A stretch of DNA of 64,000 nt, taken from positions 124,001 through 188,000 of the forward strand of contig NZ_NQJF01000008.1 in assembly GCF_002245495.1 (NCBI RefSeq), given 5' to 3'. This stretch comes from Oceanimonas baumannii. Its GTDB lineage: Bacteria; Pseudomonadota; Gammaproteobacteria; Enterobacterales; Aeromonadaceae. The translations under genes were made by a program, and so were the position numbers. Shown here in pieces: positions 51,253 to 59,645 of this stretch; position 1 is the stretch's first letter; the number at the start of each line of letters is the position of its first letter. A model generated the notes under the pieces. That model had not been told where the DNA came from and made no database searches. It saw only the letters and a list, made by a program, of their open reading frames with translations.

Positions 51253-52737
51253 ATGATCTCCAATCTCAAGCAAACCTGGTTCTTTAACGTCAGAGGCGAC
51301 GTACTGGCCGGCCTGGTGGTCGCGCTGGCTCTGATCCCGGAAGCCATCGCCTTCTCCATTATTGCCGGTGTCGATCCCAAAATCGGCCTTTACGCCTCAT
51401 TCAGCATGGCGGTTGTCATTGCCTTTGCCGGTGGCCGGCCGGGCATGATTTCTGCCGCCACCGGCGCCATGGCGCTGCTGATGGTCACACTGGTCAAGGA
51501 GCACGGCCTGCAATACCTGCTGGCGGCTACCCTGCTGTGCGGTGTATTTCAGATCATTATCGGTTATCTCAAGCTCGGCCAGCTGATGCGCTTTGTATCC
51601 CGCTCCGTGGTCACCGGCTTCGTTAATGCGCTCGCCATCCTGATTTTTATGGCCCAGTTACCGGAGCTGACCAACGTCACCTGGCATGTGTACGCCATGA
51701 CCGCTGCCGGCCTGGGCATTATCTATCTGCTGCCGCTGGTGCCCCGTATCGGTAAACTGCTGCCGTCACCGCTGGTGTGCATTGTCGGTCTCACCATCGT
51801 TGCCATGGTCTTCAACATTGATATACGCACCGTGGGTGACATGGGTGAGCTGCCCGATACGCTGCCCGTGTTCCTGTGGCCCGATGTGCCGCTGAACCTG
51901 GAAACCTTTGCCATCATCTTCCCCTACTCTCTGTCACTGGCGGTGGTGGGCCTGCTGGAGTCAATGATGACCGCCACCATAGTAGATGACCTCACCGACA
52001 CCAAAAGCGATAAGAACCGCGAGTGCAAGGGCCAGGGCGTGGCCAACATCGCCACCGGCCTGCTCGGCGGTATGGCCGGTTGTGCCATGATTGGCCAGTC
52101 GGTGATCAACGTGAAGTCCGGTGGCCGAGGCCGGCTTTCCACCCTGGTGGCCGGGGTGGTGCTGCTGATTCTGGTGGTGTTCCTTGGCCCCTGGGTATCG
52201 CAAATCCCCATGGCGGCACTGGTGGCAGTCATGATCATGGTGTCCATCGGTACCTTCAGTTGGAGCTCAATCCGCGATGTCCGCACGCTGCCGGTAAGCA
52301 GCAGCCTGGTCACCTTCGCCACTGTCGCCGTGGTGGTGTATACCCATAACCTGGCCTGGGGCGTGCTGGTGGGTGTGCTGCTGAGTGCGCTGTTCTTTGC
52401 CAACAAGGTGGGTCAGCTCCTGTATATCGGTTCGGAAAAGACCACAGACGGTACCCGCGAATACCAGGTAGTGGGACAGGTTTTCTTTACCTCCGCCGAG
52501 CAGTTTGTAGCCGCCTTTGATTTCAAGGAAGTCACCGAGCGTGTGCGCATCGATCTCAGCCGCGCCCATTTCTGGGACATTACCGCCATCAGTGCCCTCG
52601 ACAAAGTGGTGCTCACGTTTAAACGGGAAGGCACGGAAGTGGACATTATTGGCCTGAACGAGGCCAGCGCAACCCTGGTAGATCGCTTTGCCGTGCATAA
52701 TGATCCCAAGGCCGTTGAAAAACTCATGGGTCACTAA
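51253..52737 (+). CDS. SulP family anion transporter with STAS domain, 494 aa
   Basis: SLC26/SulP transporter with 10-12 helices in residues 1-390 and a C-terminal STAS regulatory domain (about 400-490). The N-terminus [20 protein letters not shown] and the [16 protein letters not shown] segment are typical. STAS features include [20 protein letters not shown]. SulP members import sulfate, bicarbonate or dicarboxylates; the substrate is not evident. It is followed after 12 bp by a universal stress protein gene, an association suggesting joint regulation. Confidence 0.9.
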   Translation: MISNLKQTWFFNVRGDVLAGLVVALALIPEAIAFSIIAGVDPKIGLYASFSMAVVIAFAGGRPGMISAATGAMALLMVTLVKEHGLQYLLAATLLCGVFQIIIGYLKLGQLMRFVSRSVVTGFVNALAILIFMAQLPELTNVTWHVYAMTAAGLGIIYLLPLVPRIGKLLPSPLVCIVGLTIVAMVFNIDIRTVGDMGELPDTLPVFLWPDVPLNLETFAIIFPYSLSLAVVGLLESMMTATIVDDLTDTKSDKNRECKGQGVANIATGLLGGMAGCAMIGQSVINVKSGGRGRLSTLVAGVVLLILVVFLGPWVSQIPMAALVAVMIMVSIGTFSWSSIRDVRTLPVSSSLVTFATVAVVVYTHNLAWGVLVGVLLSALFFANKVGQLLYIGSEKTTDGTREYQVVGQVFFTSAEQFVAAFDFKEVTERVRIDLSRAHFWDITAISALDKVVLTFKREGTEVDIIGLNEASATLVDRFAVHNDPKAVEKLMGH

Positions 52738-52749
52738 AGGAGACAGGCA

Positions 52750-53604
52750 ATGACCGAACAAGTACTGGCATGTATCGATGGCTCAGGCCACGCCGCCGGC
52801 GTATGCGACTGGGCCGGCTGGGCGGCCCAGCGCCTGGGTGCCCCTCTGACTATGATTCATATCCTCGACAAAAACCCGGAGCCGGTACAGGGCGACCTGA
52901 GCGGCAGTATCGGCCTGGGCAGTCAGGAACAACTGCTGGCGGAGCTGGCCGAGCTGGATGCCAGACGGGGTAAACTGGCCCGGGAGCAAGGCCGGCTGAT
53001 GCTGGAGGCAGCCAAACAGCGGGTGAGTGCAAACGGAGCCACTGATGTCGACACCCTGCAGCGCCATGGCACCCTGGTAGATAATCTGGTGGAGCTGGAG
53101 CCACACACCCGCTTGCTGGTGCTGGGGCGTCATGGCGAGGCTTCAACCTCGGCCCATGCGCATTTAGGCAGTCATGTAGAGCAGGTCATCCGTGCCATGC
53201 ACAGGCCTGTCCTGGTAACTCAGGGCGAGTTTCATGCGCCACAGAAAATCATGCTGGCCTTTGACGGCAGCGCCACAACCTGTAAGGGGGTGGAAATGCT
53301 GGCGGCCAGCCCCCTGTTTAAAGGACTGGAGCTGCACCTGGCGCTGGCCGGTGCCAACACCGACGATAACCGCGCGCAGCTGGAATGGGCCCGTCAGTTA
53401 CTGGAGCAAGCGGATATATCCGCTACTACGGCCATCGTACCCGGCGACGCCGGCAAGGCCCTGGTCAGCTATCAGCAAGAGCATGACATCCATTTAATCA
53501 TCATGGGAGCCTATGGCCATTCCCGGATCCGCCAGTGGCTGGTCGGCAGCACCACTACCGCCATGCTCAGGGACGCCATGACACCGCTGCTGATCTTGCG
53601 CTAA
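52750..53604 (+). CDS. Tandem universal stress protein, 284 aa
   Basis: Cytoplasmic protein with two UspA domains (about 1-155 and 160-284). The second ends with the ATP-binding motif MGAYGHSRIRQWLVGS (G-x2-G-x9-G-S), whereas the first has the weaker GRHGEASTSAHAHLGS. AAAGGAG lies before the ATG, 12 bp after the SulP gene, so they form an operon. It is a paralogue of the gene at 54214, with equal length and the shared LGSHVEQVIR and SPLFKGLE blocks. Confidence 0.9.
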   Translation: MTEQVLACIDGSGHAAGVCDWAGWAAQRLGAPLTMIHILDKNPEPVQGDLSGSIGLGSQEQLLAELAELDARRGKLAREQGRLMLEAAKQRVSANGATDVDTLQRHGTLVDNLVELEPHTRLLVLGRHGEASTSAHAHLGSHVEQVIRAMHRPVLVTQGEFHAPQKIMLAFDGSATTCKGVEMLAASPLFKGLELHLALAGANTDDNRAQLEWARQLLEQADISATTAIVPGDAGKALVSYQQEHDIHLIIMGAYGHSRIRQWLVGSTTTAMLRDAMTPLLILR

Positions 53605-53665
53605 ACCCGGCACCACCGTGACTTACTGATAGTCACAGCGTATACCAGCCATTTTCCCTCCGAAA

Positions 53666-53691
53666 ACAAGGAAGCCGCCCGGCTTCCTTGT
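53666..53691. terminator. Terminator between Usp gene and small secreted protein gene
   Basis: The 11-bp stem ACAAGGAAGCC / GGCTTCCTTGT has a 4-nt loop. On the minus strand it is followed by TTTTCGG, so it mainly suits the converging small gene. Confidence 0.65.
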
Positions 53692-53715
53692 GCTGTCAGG
53701 CAAACCACTCAAGTA

Positions 53716-53907
53716 CTACGGACGGCAATAACCCGGCAGTTTCTTGCCCTGTTTTTCAAGCATTTTGCACTGCCGGTTATCTGCACCATCTCCTACTTGC
53801 AAGGGCACATCAAAAGCAGGCTGAGTCGCAGTTGCGGCGGATGAAGAAAGCGGCACCATGCCAAGGGCAAACACGGCGGCAACCATTAAGGACATGACGG
53901 TTTTCAT
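53716..53907 (-). CDS. Small secreted protein of unknown function, 63 aa
   Basis: A signal peptide (about 1-24, ending SSSAA) precedes a mature part of about 39 residues. It contains two cysteines (RQCKMLEKQGKKLPGYC) that could form a disulfide. No family was recognised. An AAGGAG site lies before the ATG and a terminator follows, which supports a real gene. It sits between two universal stress protein genes. Confidence 0.65.
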   Translation of the reverse strand: MKTVMSLMVAAVFALGMVPLSSSAATATQPAFDVPLQVGDGADNRQCKMLEKQGKKLPGYCRP

Positions 53908-54213
53908 GGATATTCTCCTTATATAAAGCCGAAGCCAGCTGATATGTATCGCTTCAGCTATGCGGAGGTACTGCTCCGCGGCCGAAAGAAAACCTGTCGG
54001 CTACTTTATTCGACATGTCCATGATCAGTTTTATTACGTTTTTTTACATAATATTTTTAACTAAATGACGCTAAGTTCAGGTCGTTTTGTTCTGTATCAA
54101 TAAATGTGACAGTCATGCCCATCACTTCTTTAACCAACAAAAAACTGTGCTACAGTGCGGCCAATAAGCCCCCGAAATTCATTTTGTATCAATTATTTAT
54201 CAGGATGAAAAAT
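53908..54213. other. 306-bp intergenic regulatory region before the second Usp gene
   Basis: Divergent promoter region of the small secreted protein and the Usp gene. It contains a short hairpin (GCGGAG / CTCCGC, 53962-53979), an AT-rich stretch near 54030-54070 and the Fnr-like site listed separately. No gene is seen. Confidence 0.4.
54087..54100. promoter_or_regulatory. Candidate Fnr/Anr box
   Basis: TTGTTCTGTATCAA matches nine of the ten defined positions of the Fnr consensus TTGAT-N4-ATCAA. It lies 114 bp before the Usp start codon. Tandem-Usp genes are known Anr/Fnr targets in pseudomonads, so oxygen-responsive control is plausible but unproven. Confidence 0.45.
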
Positions 54214-55068
54214 ATGAGCATCAATGTACTGGCTGGTATCGACGGTTCAAAATACACCGCCTGTGTCAGCGACTATGCGGCCTGGGCTGCCCAACAACTT
54301 TCCGCCTCTCTGGTGCTGCTGAATGTCAGGCACAAGCCAGAGCCGACTCTGCTCTACAACATGGGCGCCGCTACCAGCCTCAGTGCTCAGGACAAGATCC
54401 ATGCCGAACTTGCCGATCTCGACAAAAAACGGGCTGAGCTTGTCAGAACCCAGAGCCAGGTACTGCTGGAGCAGGCCAGCGCGCATATCACACAGGCGGG
54501 ATATCCTGCCCCACGCACCATTTCACGTGAGGGACGGCTCACCGACGTACTGGCGCAATATGATGACTATGCAGATCTGGTGGTACTGGGCCGTCGTGGC
54601 AATAATGAAGACGATAACCCCGAGCGCCTGGGCAGCCATGTGGAGCAGGTGATCCGGACCACTGACAAGCCGCTGCTGCTGACCGATGGCGACTTCCGCC
54701 CTCCCCAACGGGTCATGATTGCCTTTGATGGCAGTGACACCACCCGCAAGTGCGTGGACTATATTGCCAAATCCCCCTTGTTCAAGGGTCTGGAATGCCA
54801 CCTGGTGATGGTTGCCGGCCCCAGCGAAGAAAAGCAGCTCCAGCTGGAAGCAGCACGACAGTTACTGGAAGACAACGGCCATCAGGCCACCGCTGCACTG
54901 CTGCAGGGAGAAGTGAAGAAAAACCTGCTGGCCTACCAGGAAAAACAGAACATGGATGTGATGGTAATGGGGGCCTATGGCCATTCCCGTATCCGCCTGT
55001 GGCTGCTGGGCAGCATTACCAACCTGATACTGCAGGAGTCTCACAAGCCGATGCTGATCCTGCGCTGA
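54214..55068 (+). CDS. Tandem universal stress protein, 284 aa (paralogue)
   Basis: Two UspA domains, the second ending in MGAYGHSRIRLWLLGSIT with an intact ATP-binding pattern. It matches the product of the gene at 52750 along its length and has the same number of residues, so the two derive from a duplication. The start at 54214 has AGGA 8 nt upstream; the in-frame ATGs at 54205 and 54106 are less likely. An Fnr-like site lies in the promoter region. A bidirectional terminator follows. Confidence 0.9.
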   Translation: MSINVLAGIDGSKYTACVSDYAAWAAQQLSASLVLLNVRHKPEPTLLYNMGAATSLSAQDKIHAELADLDKKRAELVRTQSQVLLEQASAHITQAGYPAPRTISREGRLTDVLAQYDDYADLVVLGRRGNNEDDNPERLGSHVEQVIRTTDKPLLLTDGDFRPPQRVMIAFDGSDTTRKCVDYIAKSPLFKGLECHLVMVAGPSEEKQLQLEAARQLLEDNGHQATAALLQGEVKKNLLAYQEKQNMDVMVMGAYGHSRIRLWLLGSITNLILQESHKPMLILR

Positions 55069-55089
55069 TACCATTCTTGCCGCATGAAT

Positions 55090-55121
55090 AAAAAACGCCG
55101 GGCAATGCCCGGCGTTTTTTT
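55090..55121. terminator. Bidirectional terminator between usp and ybiT
   Basis: The stem AAAAAACGCCGGGC / GCCCGGCGTTTTTT has a 3-nt loop and T tracts on both strands. Confidence 0.9.
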
Positions 55122-55131
55122 GTATCTCTGT

Positions 55132-55177
55132 AACTCAGCTATCGTCATCTCCGCAACTCAACCATCGTCATCTCCGC
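55132..55177. repeat. 23-bp tandem duplication
   Basis: Two adjacent 23-bp units of the form AACTCARCYATCGTCATCTC plus CGC, differing at two positions. The second unit runs into the dispersed repeat at 55167, so the duplication includes the left end of that element. Confidence 0.75.
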
Positions 55178-55231
55178 GAAGGCAGAGATCCATGGCACAT
55201 TGCACTGGACTCCCGCTTCCGCGGGAGTGAC
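55167..55231. repeat. Short relative of the dispersed palindrome-ended repeat
   Basis: Begins GTCATCTCCGCGAAGGCAGA and ends CTTCCGCGGGAGTGAC, with a hairpin at each end and inverted-repeat termini of the same GTCATYYCCGC type as the elements at 12231 and 12369, but a shorter and different centre. It lies between the usp terminator and the ybiT stop. Confidence 0.75.
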
Positions 55232-55256
55232 AAAATAGAAATACAGGAATGAAAAA

Positions 55257-56849
55257 TCAGAACACGCCCTGCTCACGCAGGTAGTCATCGTAGCTGCCGC
55301 TGAAGTCACGGATGCCGCTTTCACTCAGCTCCAGAATACGGGTGGCCAGCGATGACACGAATTCCCGGTCATGTGACACGAAGATCAGGGTCCCCGGGTA
55401 CATTTCCAGCGCCATATTCAGTGACTCGATGGATTCCATATCCAGGTGGTTGGTGGGTTCATCCATCACCAGAATATTGGGCTTGTGCATCATCAGTTTA
55501 CCAAACAGCATACGCCCCTGTTCACCGCCCGACAGCACGCCCACCTTTTTCTTGATGTCGTCCTGACTGAACAGCAGCCGGCCCAGCACCGAGCGCACGG
55601 TCTGCTCGTCGTCGCCTTCCTGCTGCCACTGGCTCATCCATTCAAACACAGTGAGCTCGGTGTCGAAATCAACGGCATGATCCTGGGCGTAATAACCAAT
55701 GCTGGCATTTTCCGACCATTTAATACTGCCGCTGTCTGCCGGCAGCTCACCCACCAGGGTTTTCACCAGGGTGGATTTACCAATGCCGTTGGTACCCAGA
55801 ATGGCGATGCGCTCACCCACTTCTACCAGCATGCTGAGGTTTTTAAACAGCGGTTCCTCACCATAGCCCTTGGCCAGGCCTTCCACTTCGAGAATGTTGC
55901 GGTAGAGCTTCTTGTCCTGCTCAAAACGAATAAACGGGTTCTGGCGACTGGATGCCTTGACCTCTTCCAGCTTGATTTTGTCGATCTGCTTGGCACGGGA
56001 GGTCGCCTGACGCGCCTTGGACGCATTCGCGCTAAAGCGGGACACAAAGCTTTGCAGCTCAGCAATTTGCGCCTTTTTCTTGGCGTTGTCGGACAGCAGC
56101 CGCTCCCGGGCCTGAGTAGCAGCCAGCATATACTCGTCGTAATTGCCCGGATAGACCCGGAGCTCGCCGTAATCCAGATCCGCCATATGAGTACACACAC
56201 TGTTCAGAAAATGGCGATCGTGAGAAATGATGATCATGGTGCTGTTGCGCTCGTTCAGTGCGCCTTCCAGCCAGCGAATGGTATCGATATCCAGGTTGTT
56301 GGTGGGTTCGTCGAGCAGCAGCACATCGGGATCGGAAAACAGCGCCTGCGCCAGCAGAACCCGCAGCTTCCAGCCCGGCGCCACTTCGCTCATTGGGCCC
56401 TGATGCTGCTCCAGCGGAATACCCACGCCCAGCAGCAACTCGCCGGCACGGGCCTCCGCGGTGTAACCGTCATATTCGGCCACCAGGCCTTCCAGCTCGG
56501 CGGCACGCATATAATCTTCGTCGCTCGCTTCAAGGTTGGCGTAAATACTGTCACGTTCGTGCATGGCAGCCCACAGCTCTGCATGGCCCATCATCACCAC
56601 GTCCAGCACCCTTTCGTTCTCATAGGCGAACTGATCCTGACGCAGCTTACCGATGCGCTCGTTAACATCCAGGCTCACGTTGCCGGCGCTGGGCTCCAGA
56701 TCCCCCCCCAGAATTTTCATAAAGGTGGATTTACCACAACCGTTGGCACCGATAAGACCATAACGGTTTCCATCGCCAAACTTGACGGAAATATTTTCAA
56801 ATAGCGGCTTGGCGCCGAACTGCATGGTGATGTTGTTAGTGGAAATCAA
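55257..56849 (-). CDS. ybiT: ABC-F family ATPase YbiT
   Basis: A 530-residue ABC-F translation factor, the same length as E. coli YbiT. Two ABC domains, with Walker A sequences GANGCGKST (near 35) and GTNGIGKST (near 355), are joined by a basic linker (about 240-310). Walker B sequences are [11 protein letters not shown] and [10 protein letters not shown]. There are no membrane segments; ABC-F proteins act on the ribosomal E site. N-terminal [20 protein letters not shown] is YbiT-like rather than EttA- or Uup-like. Confidence 0.9.
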   Translation of the reverse strand: MISTNNITMQFGAKPLFENISVKFGDGNRYGLIGANGCGKSTFMKILGGDLEPSAGNVSLDVNERIGKLRQDQFAYENERVLDVVMMGHAELWAAMHERDSIYANLEASDEDYMRAAELEGLVAEYDGYTAEARAGELLLGVGIPLEQHQGPMSEVAPGWKLRVLLAQALFSDPDVLLLDEPTNNLDIDTIRWLEGALNERNSTMIIISHDRHFLNSVCTHMADLDYGELRVYPGNYDEYMLAATQARERLLSDNAKKKAQIAELQSFVSRFSANASKARQATSRAKQIDKIKLEEVKASSRQNPFIRFEQDKKLYRNILEVEGLAKGYGEEPLFKNLSMLVEVGERIAILGTNGIGKSTLVKTLVGELPADSGSIKWSENASIGYYAQDHAVDFDTELTVFEWMSQWQQEGDDEQTVRSVLGRLLFSQDDIKKKVGVLSGGEQGRMLFGKLMMHKPNILVMDEPTNHLDMESIESLNMALEMYPGTLIFVSHDREFVSSLATRILELSESGIRDFSGSYDDYLREQGVF

Positions 56850-56965
56850 AGAAACAGACTCGCTATTGATAATGAAGAGGGAAAGGCAAAACGCCAGAGG
56901 CCGCCAAGGATACCGGCGGCTGCAGCAAAGTTCAAAGGCTTGTTCAGGAATTAACCAGCAGGCAA

Positions 56966-57829
56966 CTAACGCGCTACCAGCACATCACAGGGAGGCGCAC
57001 TTAAAAAGCTCATGGCCAGATTGCCCACCAGCAACCGGCTGATGCCCTGCCGGCCATGATAGCCCAGCACCAGCAGCTGCGCCTGGCTTTCTTCCACCAC
57101 AGCGGTAATCGCTTTTTTCACTTCCCCCGAAACAATGCGGGTGTCGATACGATGGTGCTCGTCTTCGGCAATAAAATGCGACATTTCTTCCCGTACCTCC
57201 TGCTCTATACGGGTACGCTGATGCGCCATCATGCTGTCAGGGTGCACATTTTCCTGACGCAAAAACCCCAGTAACACCGGGGGTTCAAACACATGTACCA
57301 GGCTCACCCTGGCCTGGGGGGCCAGCGCCAGTCCTGCCCGCAGGGCATGATGAGAGCTGCGGGAAAAGTCCGTGGCCGCCACCAGCTGCCGGTATGGCTG
57401 CGGACCGCTGCCATTCACCACCAGCACCGGCATGGTGCAATGGCGCAGCAACCGTTCCACCGTGGTTCCCAGAAACAGCTCCTGCACCGGCTCCTGATGT
57501 TGCGGGCCGGCGATAATTAAGTCGGCACCGATCTCTATGGCTTTGTGTGCCAGGGCCTGAGAGGGTTTACCCAGGATCACATGCGGTTCAATATGTGCTC
57601 TTTGTTCCGAAGGCAGGCTGCTGACCAGCTGCTCCAGAGCCTGCACGGCCCCCTGCTGCAACCGCCGGCGCACCGAGATTTCCACCATGGGTTCATATAG
57701 CACCATGGCCTCATCAATCACATGCACCAGGTGCAAACGGGCCTTAAGCTCTACGGCCAGCATGGCCGCCCGTTCAATCACCTGTTCAGAGCCTTTCTGC
57801 AGATCTACCGCTGCCAGTAATATCTTCAT
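56966..57829 (-). CDS. Tandem universal stress protein, 287 aa
   Basis: Two UspA domains of about 140 residues each. The first begins [20 protein letters not shown]; the second begins near [20 protein letters not shown]. The nucleotide motif [19 protein letters not shown] is in the second domain and a [18 protein letters not shown] version is in the first. It is diverged from the two upstream Usp paralogues. The ATG at 57829 fits the domain start and has AAGG upstream; the longer frame to 57925 adds an unlikely tail. Confidence 0.87.
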   Translation of the reverse strand: MKILLAAVDLQKGSEQVIERAAMLAVELKARLHLVHVIDEAMVLYEPMVEISVRRRLQQGAVQALEQLVSSLPSEQRAHIEPHVILGKPSQALAHKAIEIGADLIIAGPQHQEPVQELFLGTTVERLLRHCTMPVLVVNGSGPQPYRQLVAATDFSRSSHHALRAGLALAPQARVSLVHVFEPPVLLGFLRQENVHPDSMMAHQRTRIEQEVREEMSHFIAEDEHHRIDTRIVSGEVKKAITAVVEESQAQLLVLGYHGRQGISRLLVGNLAMSFLSAPPCDVLVAR

Positions 57830-57993
57830 TTTATAAACCTTTTTGTTGCACAGCCGTTCACCGGCCCCCTGACGCAGCTTTCCCGTTTTTTGCATAAAAA
57901 GCAACCAGCCTTGGCATTTGTGCATTGGTTTGCGCTGCCACCGCTTTGGTTTACAATATCGCCCCTTCAGCGTTATTTTTATCGGGATATCAC

Positions 57994-58440
57994 GTGTTAA
58001 CAGCAGAAATTGCCATGCGTTGGCTGGTGGCCGGCCACATTGATCATTACATTTGCGAAAACTGCCATGGCATTCACCTTGCCGAACTGCAGGGGCTGGA
58101 CGGCATCCTGGAAAGCCGGCTGTTTGTAGAGCACGAAGATGCCATTATTACGACTGAAGTGGAAATTCGCCCTACAGCACTGCTGATGTTAATGGCCGAT
58201 CTGGGCAGACTGAACATGAACTACCCCAGTCTGAAGGTATTTATCGACATCGTAGACGACAACCTGCCCCGTCTGATTGTGGCGGAGTACCTGCACACCC
58301 AGGCCGGCATCGAGCAACATCAGTTTCAATGGATTGTGCAGCAAACCATGATGGCGACACACCAGCTGGTCCAGGAGCTCGGTGAACTGGGCTATCTGAT
58401 GCAGGACGAACCACAAAAAGTACCGACGGCTGTGCATTAA
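57994..58440 (+). CDS. YbjN-like protein, 148 aa
   Basis: Resembles E. coli YbjN, a fold related to type III secretion chaperones, linked in E. coli to motility, envelope stress and multicopy suppression. Matching positions include the N-terminal CENCHGIHL (E. coli CDNCQALHL), VEIRPTALLMLMADL and VDDNLPRLIVAEYL. The GTG start has GGGAT at 7 nt and aligns with the family start; an ATG at 58015 is an alternative. No biochemical function is known. Confidence 0.78.
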   Translation: MLTAEIAMRWLVAGHIDHYICENCHGIHLAELQGLDGILESRLFVEHEDAIITTEVEIRPTALLMLMADLGRLNMNYPSLKVFIDIVDDNLPRLIVAEYLHTQAGIEQHQFQWIVQQTMMATHQLVQELGELGYLMQDEPQKVPTAVH

Positions 58441-58591
58441 GCCGGCAGACTGAACAGTAAAAAGGCAGTCGGGCAGCAAATGCATAAAAAGACTTGAACC
58501 CGCCCGCCTCTGTCAGTACATTACGCCCCGTTCCCAAGGGAACACCACGGAGTGAAGCGAACACTCCCCAATAAAACCGCAACAAAAATTT

Positions 58592-58679
58592 GGTGAGGTG
58601 TCCGAGTGGCTGAAGGAGCACGCCTGGAAAGTGTGTATACGGAAACGTATCGAGGGTTCGAATCCCTCCCTCACCGCCA
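58592..58679 (+). tRNA. tRNA-Ser (anticodon GGA)
   Basis: An 88-nt class II tRNA including the encoded CCA end. The acceptor stem GGTGAGG pairs with CCTCACC, the anticodon GGA lies at 58626-58628 within loop CTGGAAA, and a long variable arm (TATACGGAAACGTATCG) is present. It is almost identical to E. coli serX/serW. It reads codons UCC and UCU. A terminator follows directly. Confidence 0.97.
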
Positions 58680-58685
58680 GATTTT

Positions 58686-58717
58686 AAAACCCCGCGCAGC
58701 AATGTGCGGGGTTTTTT
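58686..58717 (+). terminator. tRNA-Ser terminator
   Basis: The stem AAAACCCCGC / GCGGGGTTTT with a 10-nt loop is followed by T residues, 6 bp after the tRNA. Confidence 0.88.
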
Positions 58718-58839
58718 CGTTGTTCCTTAGCCACTCATTTGGCTCCAGTCGTAATTTAATTCCTGCTGACCGGAAAAATTTCTCGCTGTTCCCCGCACTG
58801 CTGACGGTGTACATAAGCATCCCACAGGAGGGTTTGCTA

Positions 58840-59478
58840 TTGACCAGCGCAGCACACACCAATTTGGTTCACGACGATATTATTGGCGCCATTGCCGGCC
58901 CCGGCATCGGCATTTTTCCTGACTTTCTCAATACTGCTCAGATTGCAGCGCTACGCCATGACTTTGTCAGCCTGCCCGACTGGCAAATCACACCGGCAGG
59001 TATCGGACGGGAACAGGCCAATCACAATAACGAACGCATTCGCACCGACAAAACCCGCTGGCTGGACGGCTCAACAGCGCCCCAGCAGGCCTATATGACA
59101 CAGATGGCGGATTTGCAGCAACAGCTAAACCGCCACCTGTTTATGGGACTTAAGGATTATGAATGTCACTACGCCCGCTATGACCAGGGTGACTTTTATA
59201 AAAAACACCTGGACGCCTTTCGCGGTCGCAGCAACCGCCGGCTGACCACAGTACTCTATCTTAACGACCACTGGCAGCCGGAACACGGTGGCGAGCTACT
59301 GGTATATGGTGACAAGAGCAAGACGCCTGTACAGCGGATCATGCCCGCAGGTGGCACCCTGGTGTGCTTTTTATCGGAGCGGTTTCCGCACGAAGTATTG
59401 CCGGCAAATCGAGCCCGGCTCAGTATTGCCGGCTGGTTCCGGGTGGACGATCCCATCACGCCGGCACTCAGGCTGTAG
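58840..59478 (+). CDS. Prolyl 4-hydroxylase-type 2OG-Fe(II) oxygenase, 212 aa
   Basis: Iron- and 2-oxoglutarate-dependent dioxygenase of the P4Hc family. The iron-binding HxD is in KKHLDAFRG, the distal histidine in FPHEVLPA, and the 2OG-binding arginine in RARLSIAGW. The TTG at 58840 follows a strong AGGAGGG site at 7 nt; the open frame extends back through the tRNA to 58606 but that part cannot be coding. Bacterial members hydroxylate proteins such as EF-Tu or other substrates; the target here is unknown. Confidence 0.85.
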   Translation: MTSAAHTNLVHDDIIGAIAGPGIGIFPDFLNTAQIAALRHDFVSLPDWQITPAGIGREQANHNNERIRTDKTRWLDGSTAPQQAYMTQMADLQQQLNRHLFMGLKDYECHYARYDQGDFYKKHLDAFRGRSNRRLTTVLYLNDHWQPEHGGELLVYGDKSKTPVQRIMPAGGTLVCFLSERFPHEVLPANRARLSIAGWFRVDDPITPALRL

Positions 59479-59539
59479 TCCCTTCGGCACAGACAACTTT
59501 GATCAACCATCAAAAATAATGCTATTTTTTTAATGAATT

Positions 59540-59568
59540 AAAACCAGAAAATGATTTTTTCTGGTTTT
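59540..59568 (+). terminator. Terminator after the oxygenase gene
   Basis: The stem AAAACCAGAAAA / TTTTCTGGTTTT has a 5-nt loop and continues into further T residues, upstream of asnB. Confidence 0.8.
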
Positions 59569-59645
59569 TTATGGGTTTTACTTTCCAGTTCCTTCATCTT
59601 TTGCCAATCTGAAAACATTCTATCTTTCTGGTTAAGGATAACGCC

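Noticed and set aside
55446-56804. 452-codon plus-strand frame opposite ybiT
   Set aside because: It is a shadow frame over a strongly conserved ABC-F gene; the real strand is beyond doubt.
58441-58560. A GGTTCAAGTC-like T-arm sequence on the minus strand near 58490-58500
   Set aside because: No acceptor stem, anticodon arm or pairing T stem could be built around it, so it is not a tRNA and too short to call a remnant.
58241-58702. 153-codon minus-strand frame across tRNA-Ser and ybjN-like gene
   Set aside because: It is the well-known spurious translation of the complement of a tRNA plus a shadow of the real gene.
58606-58839. Upstream extension of the oxygenase frame through tRNA-Ser
   Set aside because: The tRNA and its terminator occupy this segment, and the TTG at 58840 has an ideal ribosome-binding site.
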